A stretch of DNA of 64,000 bases from Bacteroidota bacterium (lineage in GTDB: Bacteria; Bacteroidota; Ignavibacteria; UBA10030; UBA8401): assembly GCA_008933835.1 (NCBI GenBank), contig WBUG01000010.1:1-64000 (forward strand), read 5' to 3'. The position numbers were made by a program, and so were the translations under genes. Positions 57,619 through 64,000 of the stretch are shown piece after piece; the stretch's first letter is position 1; each line of letters starts with the position of its first letter. The notes beneath the pieces are model-generated. The model ran no database searches, was not told the origin of the DNA, and was given only the letters and a program-made list of their open reading frames with translations.

Positions 57619-59901
57619 ATGACACGCTTCACTCTGCTACGAACGTTGACCTTCACGGTGATGTTCACTGCCCTCCTGCAGGGCGGCATCACCGGCCGGG
57701 TCGTTGACGCCTCCACCGGCACTCCGGTGGCGGGAGCGAGGGTCGAAACGCCCGGCGTTCCGTCCGTCCGGACCGACAGCACGGGCCGCTTCTCCTTCGC
57801 AACCCTCACGGAGGGGCTCCGGGTCATCACGGTCTCCCACATCGCCTTCGCCCGCTTCGAAGGGGAGTTCCGCTGTTCGGAAGCGACCTCCCTCCTCATC
57901 CCGCTGACCCCTTCCGCCGTGACGATGCCGGACGTCATCGTGCGGAGCACCCGCGGCACGCAGCCGGTCCGGCGTTCCGCCGTTCCCTCCGCCGTCGTCC
58001 CGGGGAACGACGCCGCGTCCGACCCATCGGGCGGTCCCATGGAACGCCTGTCGGCGGTACCGGGGATCTCCGCGGCGTCCGACGGCCCCTGGTCCGCCGC
58101 GCCCTCCATCCGCGGGCTCTCGCGTTCCAACACCGTGCTCGCGGTGGACGATGTCCGGCTTGAAGCGGCGACGGACATCGCCGGAGTCCTTTCCATGGTC
58201 GACCCGTACGACCTGGAGCGCATCGAAGTGGTGAAGGGTCCCGGTTCGGTGATGAACGGTACCGCCTCCTCCGGCGGTGCGGTCAACTGCATCGTCCGGA
58301 GAGCACCCTTCACCGAAGAACCGGCCGCCCGGTTCGAAGCGGTCATCGGCGCCGCGGATGTGAACGACGCACGCACGCTCCACGCCGCTGCGGAAGGCTC
58401 CAACGCCGGCGCGCGGTTCCGCGTCAGCGCGCTCTACCGCACGGCGGACGACTACCGCACCGCCGCCGGGACCGTACCGAACTCACGGTTCACGGACGGA
58501 GGATTCTCCCTCTCCGGCGGAGCGCGGTTGGGAGAGCGGCAGACGGTGGACCTGCTCGTGCAGGAAATGCAGGGTCATGACATCGGGATACCGGGCGGAA
58601 GCGCCATCGCGTCCGCCGCAACGGCGGAGTTCCCGTTCACCCGCCGCTCGCTGGTGCGGGGGGAGTACACGGTCACGGACGTCGCTCCCGTGCTCCACTC
58701 CCTGAGCGTTCGGATCTCCCGGCAGTCCATCCTTCGCAACGTGCGCATCGTGCAGTCCCCCGCCGTCACGCTCACGCCGCATGCGGAGCATGAGACCTAC
58801 GCGGCCTCCGCCGAAGCGCGGCTGCGTCCGGCGGAGGGTCATGCGGTCTCCGCCGGCGTGGAGGCATGGGAGCGGCGGCTCGTGAGCCGGCGCGAGCGCT
58901 ACGCGGCAAACGGAACGGTGACCACCGAAGCGCCCCTTCCCGATTCCCGCTTCGCCAGTATCGGCGCCTTCCTCAGCGACGAATGGGACGTTCCATCGCT
59001 CCGTTCGGTGCTCACGGCAGGCGTCCGCGCGGACCGCATCATGGTCCGGAACGACGCCGTCTCGACGCCGCTGTCGGTCGTGCGCGGGTCCGACGGTTTT
59101 CCGCTGGACTTCATCGCCGTGCCGGTCTGGCCCGCCGGAACGGAACAGAGTACGGCCTGGAGCGCGATGGCGGGGGTGCGGCACTCACCGGCGGAAGGAT
59201 GGGATTGTTCGCTCCTCTATTCGACGGCGTACCGGGCGGCGACACTTGAGGAACGTTTTCAGTACATTCAGCTCGGCGGTCCGGTGCGCGCCGGAAATCC
59301 CGCGTTGCGGCCCGAGCGGAGCGGGATGGTGAACGCCGCCGTGCGATGGACCGGTCTCCGGAGCGCGTTCTCCGCGGAACTGTTCCATACGAGCCTGCGG
59401 GACCTCATCACCGAAGTGCCGGGGACGTTCAACGGCGCGCCGGCACAAGTGAAGACGAACATCGGTTCCGCATTCCTCTACGGGTACGAACTGGCCGCAT
59501 CAGTGTCGCTCACGCGCGGTCTGCTCCTTCATCTGCGTGCCGCATGCGTGCGGGGTGAAGACCGCTCCGGCGGTACGGACCTGCCGATGATGCCGCCGCT
59601 CACCGCCGGAATGACCGTGGAATGGAGAGCGCCGGAAGCGGTGACGGTGTCGCTGGACCTCAGCGCCGCGGCGGACCAGCGGCGGACCGGCGCCGGAGAA
59701 TCGCCCACCGGCGGATACGCCGAAGCGGGGCTCCGGTTCCTCTCCGCCCCGTTCGACATGGCCGGAACCTCGGTCACCGTCGGAGGGGGCATCAAGAACT
59801 TCGGGGACCGGCTCTTCCGGAACCATTTATCGACCGTACGGGGGATGAACAGGAACGAACCGGGTCGGAACATCTATGTCACCATGATGGTGACGAGGTA
59901 G
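57619..59901 (+). CDS. TonB-dependent receptor
   Basis: A 760-residue outer-membrane receptor with a signal peptide (MTRFTLLRTLTFTVMFTALLQG). A CarboxypepD_reg-like domain lies at ~24-100 (GITGRVVDASTGTPVAGARVETPG). The plug follows: MERLSAVPGISAASDGPWSAAPSIRGLSRSNTVLAVDDVRLE and DLERIEVVKGPGSVMNGTASSGGAVNCIVRR. The barrel is at ~250-760. The IRGL motif and RPERS segment (GNPALRPERSGMVNAAVRW) are typical of siderophore/cobalamin-like receptors, but the substrate is unknown. It is shorter than the receptor at 29897. The EamA gene begins 15 bp downstream. Confidence 0.92.
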   Translation: MTRFTLLRTLTFTVMFTALLQGGITGRVVDASTGTPVAGARVETPGVPSVRTDSTGRFSFATLTEGLRVITVSHIAFARFEGEFRCSEATSLLIPLTPSAVTMPDVIVRSTRGTQPVRRSAVPSAVVPGNDAASDPSGGPMERLSAVPGISAASDGPWSAAPSIRGLSRSNTVLAVDDVRLEAATDIAGVLSMVDPYDLERIEVVKGPGSVMNGTASSGGAVNCIVRRAPFTEEPAARFEAVIGAADVNDARTLHAAAEGSNAGARFRVSALYRTADDYRTAAGTVPNSRFTDGGFSLSGGARLGERQTVDLLVQEMQGHDIGIPGGSAIASAATAEFPFTRRSLVRGEYTVTDVAPVLHSLSVRISRQSILRNVRIVQSPAVTLTPHAEHETYAASAEARLRPAEGHAVSAGVEAWERRLVSRRERYAANGTVTTEAPLPDSRFASIGAFLSDEWDVPSLRSVLTAGVRADRIMVRNDAVSTPLSVVRGSDGFPLDFIAVPVWPAGTEQSTAWSAMAGVRHSPAEGWDCSLLYSTAYRAATLEERFQYIQLGGPVRAGNPALRPERSGMVNAAVRWTGLRSAFSAELFHTSLRDLITEVPGTFNGAPAQVKTNIGSAFLYGYELAASVSLTRGLLLHLRAACVRGEDRSGGTDLPMMPPLTAGMTVEWRAPEAVTVSLDLSAAADQRRTGAGESPTGGYAEAGLRFLSAPFDMAGTSVTVGGGIKNFGDRLFRNHLSTVRGMNRNEPGRNIYVTMMVTR

Positions 59902-59916
59902 GAAGGGAACGACAGG

Positions 59917-60771
59917 ATGGATTGGATCGTGACCGCATCGCTCTCGGCCGTTCTCTCGGCCGGTGCCGCGTTGACACAGAAGAAGGCGCTCGCGACGCTC
60001 GACACCGCGCCGTTCTGTTTCGCTCTCACCGCCGCCGTGGCTCTGCTGTCGCTTCCGCTCCTGTCCGGCGCCGCCGCCGTGCCGAACGATGCGGTATGGG
60101 TGGTGCTCGCGAAGAGCGTGATGCAGGCGGCGGCGTTCTGGTGCGTGATGTCCGCCCTGAAGCACGCGGACATCAGCGCGGCGCTGCCGCTGCTGGCGGT
60201 GACACCGGCGCTCACGGCGCTCATCGCCTGGGGGGCCATCGGCGAGCGGCTCAGCGGCAGCGAATGGGCGGCGATGGCCCTCATCGTGACCGGCGCCGCG
60301 TCGGTGGAACGGACGCGCGCGGCGGGACGTCCGGCGCCGTCGATGTCCAAAGGCCTCCGCTACGTCGGCGCCGCGCTGGTCATCTACGCCCTCACATCGG
60401 TCACGGACCGGTACCTGCTCACGCAGCGGGCGCTGCATCCCCTCTCGCTCCTCTTCTGGCAGCACCTGTGTGCGGCGGTCATCTTCGCCGGAATGATGCT
60501 CGTCCGTCGCGTCCCCTTCCCATCCTTCGCATCCGTTCCCGCGCCGCTGCGCTGGATGATCGCGCTGACCGCGCTCCTCACCATCGGATACCGGTACACC
60601 GAGTACGACGCGATGCGGTACGCCCCGGCGGCGCTGGTGCTCTCCGTCAAACGCACGTCGGTCATCATGGCCGCCGCCGCGGGAGGGCGTCTCTTTCGGG
60701 AACCCCGCACCGGCATCCGCGTCGCCGGAGCCCTTCTCATCGTCGCCGGGGGATTCCTCTTCCTGCTGTGA
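59917..60771 (+). CDS. EamA/DMT-family transporter
   Basis: A 284-residue inner-membrane protein with about ten hydrophobic segments in two repeats. The first repeat ends in ALKHADISAALPLLAVTPALTALIAWGAIGERLSGSEW, and the second in YDAMRYAPAALVLSVKRTSVIMAAAAGGRLFREP. The alternation of a helix followed by the PLLAVTPALTAL motif and an E-x-L segment is the EamA/RhaT drug-metabolite exporter pattern. Substrates of the family range from amino acids to nucleotide sugars. It lies 15 bp downstream of the TonB receptor gene and is probably co-transcribed. It converges with the large lipoprotein gene 33 bp away. Confidence 0.88.
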   Translation: MDWIVTASLSAVLSAGAALTQKKALATLDTAPFCFALTAAVALLSLPLLSGAAAVPNDAVWVVLAKSVMQAAAFWCVMSALKHADISAALPLLAVTPALTALIAWGAIGERLSGSEWAAMALIVTGAASVERTRAAGRPAPSMSKGLRYVGAALVIYALTSVTDRYLLTQRALHPLSLLFWQHLCAAVIFAGMMLVRRVPFPSFASVPAPLRWMIALTALLTIGYRYTEYDAMRYAPAALVLSVKRTSVIMAAAAGGRLFREPRTGIRVAGALLIVAGGFLFLL

Positions 60772-60804
60772 TGCCGCACAGCACGGAGAGGACGGAAGCC
60801 GCCG

Positions 60805-63387
60805 TCATTCCTCCAGGAACAGGTCTTCGATGTTCGCTCCGGTCAGGAACGACCGGAACAGCCGCACATCGTCGATGATGCCGTTCAGATATTGGAATCC
60901 TTCGCTTCCGCGCCGTGCCCGTCCGAGCACCAGCTGGTTCGCGGCGAGATTGGCGTTCGGGAGCGCCATCGTCTGCTCCAGTTTCTTCGCGCCGTTCAGG
61001 TACAGCACCGCCTGATAGTTCCCCGGCGACACCTGCCGGAATCCCGCCGTCACCATGATCCACTTCCCGAGAATGTCGTTCTCGTAGACCGCGTCGAACG
61101 ACGTGGAGGTCCCTCCCGTGTTGTTCACGACGATCTGCAGCTTCAGCTTCCCGGCCTCATTGTCCGCCGCGACGAACCATCCGGCCGCACCGGCGGAGTT
61201 CGACCAGGCGGCGAGCGGCGTCAGGGCGGAGAGACCCGGCTCCAGTTTCGTCCAGAACGACACCATCACCGGTGCGGTCGCGCCGGCCGAATCCATGAAG
61301 GGAGTCGTCATCATATACTGCGCACCGGACAGCCGGCGGGCGTGCGCATCATTGCCGAAACGGTTGACGGCGGCGGCGGAGCCGTAGTCCTGCAGCGGAC
61401 CGCCGGAACCCCAATAGGTCTTGTTCCACTCCTGCCACGTCGCCACCATCGGATAGAACGCGGTCTGCGATGCGGTGTACTTTCCGTAGAACATGTACAC
61501 GCTCAGCGCGTACGAAAGCGGGAAGGCCATCCCGTCCACCCGGTAGTCGATGTACTTCGCGTGCGACAGATTGATGCCGTACGTGCCCGGGGTGACGTTG
61601 GGAATGCTGAACGACCCGTTGGACCCGGTGGAGACCGTCGACGTCGCCGGCACCGTCGTGACCGTCGTGTTGGCGACCCCCTTCATCGAGACGATGGAGA
61701 CCGCCGTACCGCTGATGGTGGTCAGTCCCGGCCCGCCCGATCCGCTCATGGGCACCTCGCCGATCCAGACCGTGTCGCCGAGCCGGCCGACAGTGGCCAT
61801 CGCGGAAGCGGCGTCGTAGCCCGATTTCGTCAGCTTGAGCTGATACAGTCCGGCGGGGATGTTCCCCTTCAGCGTGAAGATTCCCGCCGCGTCCGTCATC
61901 GCCGAGAGCGGAGGGTTCGACAGTTCCACCAGCACGCCGTCGACCGGAAGCTTCAGCGCGTTCAGCACCTTTCCGGAGATGACGGTCGTCAACGAAACGG
62001 GCTGCAGATCGAAATCGAGCGTGGCGGTCTGCGATTCTGCGACGTCGGCCCCCTTGGTCTGCGTCGCGTACGTGCCCGCCGGCACCGAGACGGTCACGGA
62101 ATGATGGCCCACCGGCAGGTCGGCGGCGGTGTACACTCCCGCGGCGTTCGTCGTCACCGTCCGGCCTCCGTCGTCATGGAACGTCACCGTCGCTCCGGCG
62201 ACGGGCGCCTTCGTGTTCGCATCCCGCACGGTCCCCTGCAGCGTGCCGGTCTTCACCGCGGCCGGTGTGACGACGACCGTGACGGAGAGCTGGTCCGGCG
62301 ACGATATGGTCACGGACTGTTCCGCCGTGACGATGGCCGGATGTTCGCAGCGGACGGTGTACTGGCCGTACGGCAGCGCGGTGAAGAAGGCTTGACCGGA
62401 CGAATCGGTCTCCGCCGAACGGGTGCCCGGGGTCAGGAAGACCTTGATGGTCGGCAGCGGGATCTGTCCCGTCGGCGCCGAAACGACCACCGTCACTTTG
62501 AGACTGCCGGTACCCGCGGCCGCGGGGATGAGCGCCAGATTCACCGTCTGCGTCCCGCCGGCAGCGAGCGTGACCGGCGTGAAGGACGCGGCGCTGAAAC
62601 CGCTCTTGGAAACGTTCACCGAGTACGTTCCGGCGGGAACGTTGTTCAGCTGGTAGTTCCCGTTCGCATCGGTCTTCGCGGAGGAGGAGGCGGGCTGCGT
62701 CGTCACGTCCGCATCGGCGACCGGCGCACCGGTGACCGAGTGGGTGACCGTCCCCTTGATGGTGCCGGTCTGTCCCCCCTGCACGGGCGCCATCGTCACG
62801 GTGACGGACGCGGCCGCGCCGGCGGTGACCTGCACGTTCGCCGTGCCGGCCTGGTAGCCGGAAGCGGTCGCGTTCACCGTGTACGACCGCACGGGCACCT
62901 GGGTGATGGTGAAGACCCCCGCCGTGTCGGTCACCACCGTGACGGTGGCCGGAACGGTCGTGACCGATGCTCCGGGTATGGGGCGCGAATCGGCGCTGCT
63001 GACGACCGTACCCTGGATGGAACCGGTCGGCAGCTCGGCCGGAGCGAGCACCACCTGCAGCACGGTGTTCTTGTCCGCCGCAACGCTGACATCCATCGAC
63101 TTCTGCACGTACGCATCTTTCGCGAACCGGATCACATACTCCCCTTTGTCGACGGCGTCGAGCAGGAAGACACCGTCCGCGTCCGTCGAGGCGGACACGG
63201 TGGGAGGAAGGGTCGTTACGGCGACGCCGGCAAGACCGAGGTTCGAGATGCTGTCTCGCACCACGCCGGAGATCTTCCCCGGCTTGGTTCCGCCGGTGAG
63301 TTCGTCGAGCTTTTCACAGGAGTTGAACGTGAGGAGAAGAAGGGCTGCAGTCGCGATGCTACGGAAGAGAACACTGGTACGATTCAT
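60805..63387 (-). CDS. Large repeat lipoprotein: seven carboxypeptidase-regulatory-like domains plus LamG-like domain
   Basis: The start was set at ATG 63387 behind GGGGGAT, giving ~860 residues. The signal (SIATAALLLLTFNSC) ends at a lipidated Cys. Residues ~30-620 contain seven tandem ~85-residue beta-sandwich repeats, each with the pattern G.I.GTV......PV.GA.VT......TDA.G.Y....VPAGTY.V....SGY (e.g. GTIKGTVTHSVTGAPVADADV, GTLQGTVRDANTKAPVAGATV). The C-terminal ~220 residues form a LamG/concanavalin-like lectin domain (PVMVSFWTKLEPGLSALT, GKWIMVTAGFRQVSPGNYQAVLYLNGAKKLEQ, GIIDDVRLFRSFL). It is likely a surface-exposed stalk displaying a binding domain; the ligand (perhaps glycan) is inferred. 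It is divergent from a second lipoprotein gene. Confidence 0.88.
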   Translation of the reverse strand: MNRTSVLFRSIATAALLLLTFNSCEKLDELTGGTKPGKISGVVRDSISNLGLAGVAVTTLPPTVSASTDADGVFLLDAVDKGEYVIRFAKDAYVQKSMDVSVAADKNTVLQVVLAPAELPTGSIQGTVVSSADSRPIPGASVTTVPATVTVVTDTAGVFTITQVPVRSYTVNATASGYQAGTANVQVTAGAAASVTVTMAPVQGGQTGTIKGTVTHSVTGAPVADADVTTQPASSSAKTDANGNYQLNNVPAGTYSVNVSKSGFSAASFTPVTLAAGGTQTVNLALIPAAAGTGSLKVTVVVSAPTGQIPLPTIKVFLTPGTRSAETDSSGQAFFTALPYGQYTVRCEHPAIVTAEQSVTISSPDQLSVTVVVTPAAVKTGTLQGTVRDANTKAPVAGATVTFHDDGGRTVTTNAAGVYTAADLPVGHHSVTVSVPAGTYATQTKGADVAESQTATLDFDLQPVSLTTVISGKVLNALKLPVDGVLVELSNPPLSAMTDAAGIFTLKGNIPAGLYQLKLTKSGYDAASAMATVGRLGDTVWIGEVPMSGSGGPGLTTISGTAVSIVSMKGVANTTVTTVPATSTVSTGSNGSFSIPNVTPGTYGINLSHAKYIDYRVDGMAFPLSYALSVYMFYGKYTASQTAFYPMVATWQEWNKTYWGSGGPLQDYGSAAAVNRFGNDAHARRLSGAQYMMTTPFMDSAGATAPVMVSFWTKLEPGLSALTPLAAWSNSAGAAGWFVAADNEAGKLKLQIVVNNTGGTSTSFDAVYENDILGKWIMVTAGFRQVSPGNYQAVLYLNGAKKLEQTMALPNANLAANQLVLGRARRGSEGFQYLNGIIDDVRLFRSFLTGANIEDLFLEE

Positions 63388-63568
63388 GTCGTATCCCCCG
63401 ATGACGATGGATGAACTGATTGATTGCAGAAATGGAACGGCAGTGGAGAAAGGTACACAATATTTGTACCTGCCATATCCGTTCATTTTCAATAGCATAT
63501 CTGTGCCCGAGCCTCCGCATCCTTCGCATGGTCAAGAATTCTTTTCACCCTTGTCGCATGAATACAAT

Positions 63569-63588
63569 GACAATCGACTCCGATTGTC
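63569..63588. repeat. Perfect inverted repeat in the divergent gap 63388-63721
   Basis: GACAATCG / CGATTGTC (63569-63576, 63581-63588) with a 4-nt loop, followed by CGGTTTACA. It lies ~135 bp before the lipoprotein ATG at 63722 and ~180 bp from the divergent ATG at 63387, so it may be a shared operator or a hairpin. The rest of this 334-bp gap shows no gene. Confidence 0.5.
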
Positions 63589-63721
63589 CGGTTTACACTG
63601 TTCACTATCCGTGACTTCGTTCTGAATCCTCGATGAGGTTCCGTCGTCGCGATTCTTTCGGCGGCGGCTGTCTCTCATCCGATTGTTCCGTACATTGGAG
63701 CAACCCCGGAGGATTCCTCCC

Positions 63722-64000
63722 ATGAAAAAGAACCCTTTCGCTCTTCTCTCTCTCCTCTTCATCTTCCACCTCACCGGCTGCGACCATCACACCGACGCCG
63801 TCGGCGTGAATCCCGATGACCGGATCACGCTCAAGGGACGCGTCGCATCCTCCTCGCTGGCGCGCGCCGGCGGAGCCGCGACGGCGGCGAAGGTGCTCGT
63901 CGTCCGCGACTTCGGCAATGCGGACATCGCCCTGATCGGTACGGACGGCTCCTTTTCGATGAACGTGGAACGGAAACCATGCGGTCTCGTCTTCCTGAGC
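63722..64000 (+). CDS. Lipoprotein, 5' part only (runs off window)
   Basis: This gene is missing from the ORF track because it has no stop within the window. Reading from ATG 63722, with GGAGGATTCCTCCC directly before it: MKKNPFALLSLLFIFHLTGC is a lipoprotein signal with lipobox LTGC. It is followed by DHHTDAVGVNPDDRITLKGRVASSSLARAGG and ATAAKVLVVRDFGNADIALIGTDGSFSMNVE. The sequence ITLKGRV and TDGSFSMNV resembles a carboxypeptidase-regulatory-like beta sandwich (TDA.G.F). About 93 codons are visible. It is divergent from the large repeat lipoprotein and may share its surface role. Confidence 0.75.
   Translation, partial: MKKNPFALLSLLFIFHLTGCDHHTDAVGVNPDDRITLKGRVASSSLARAGGAATAAKVLVVRDFGNADIALIGTDGSFSMNVERKPCGLVFLS

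Overview
The window is GC-rich (roughly 60 % by eye) and densely coded. It most likely comes from the chromosome of a Gram-negative bacterium of the Bacteroidota/Chlorobiota group, Ignavibacteria/Kapabacteria-like. The evidence is: two secreted proteins ending in the type IX secretion (T9SS) sorting module with the signature NPFNPST; a PorV/PorQ-family protein; two TonB-dependent receptors with carboxypeptidase-regulatory N-termini; several lipoproteins; a tRNA promoter matching the Bacteroidota TTTG-N19-TAnnTTTG form; and many starts with weak Shine-Dalgarno sequences. No species can be named from sequence alone.

Layout. 1-5.4 kb (minus): a truncated secreted S1/P1-type nuclease/phospholipase, a TPR protein, a translationally coupled TSUP permease and DAACS (glutamate/dicarboxylate) carrier, DinB-like and hotdog proteins, and an M29-like aminopeptidase. 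5.4-5.9 kb: a 14-unit heptamer repeat and a four-helix-bundle (23S IVP-like) protein. 5.9-16.5 kb (minus): a peptide and amino-acid block with an MFS transporter, Xaa-His dipeptidase, orphan PqqD-domain protein, OPT oligopeptide transporter, proline dehydrogenase, an outer-membrane protein coupled to SpmA/SpmB, and a response-regulator/kinase hybrid. 16.7-22.4 kb: a large T9SS cargo protein and DsbD. 22.6-32.4 kb (plus): ssb, gamma-glutamyltranspeptidase, then a surface cluster of lipoprotein, secreted protein, PorV-like protein and TonB receptor. 32.4-38.5 kb: another T9SS cargo protein, a DUF1385 protein, prfA, tadA with a kinase-like protein lacking an ATPase domain, and a PAP2 phosphatase. 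38.7-45.4 kb: a PAS hybrid kinase, a second PAP2 protein, a K+-independent-type H+-pyrophosphatase and an unrecognised protein. 45.4-47.2 kb: a gene-poor island with a deleted IS3-type remnant and a 283-bp tandem repeat running into a tRNA-Arg(ACG) gene. 47.2-55.2 kb: LOG-family protein, RidA, rsgA, trans-sulfuration enzyme, AmiC-like amidase, YajQ, a GO-repair pair (frameshifted ogg2 and mutY) and an OmpR-type regulator. 55.4-64 kb: hydantoinase/oxoprolinase, TonB receptor, EamA exporter, and two divergent surface lipoproteins, one truncated by the window end.

Taken together the genes suggest an organism that takes up and degrades peptides (OPT, PepD, M29, GGT, PRODH, DAACS) and exports surface proteins through a T9SS-like route. 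The most unusual signals are non-coding. AT-rich, degenerate tandem repeats with a strict 7- or 8-bp period sit at gene borders at six or more loci, each with a different unit, and the tRNA-Arg locus is surrounded by duplicated pieces of the tRNA gene itself. I see no CRISPR array, prophage or complete defence system.
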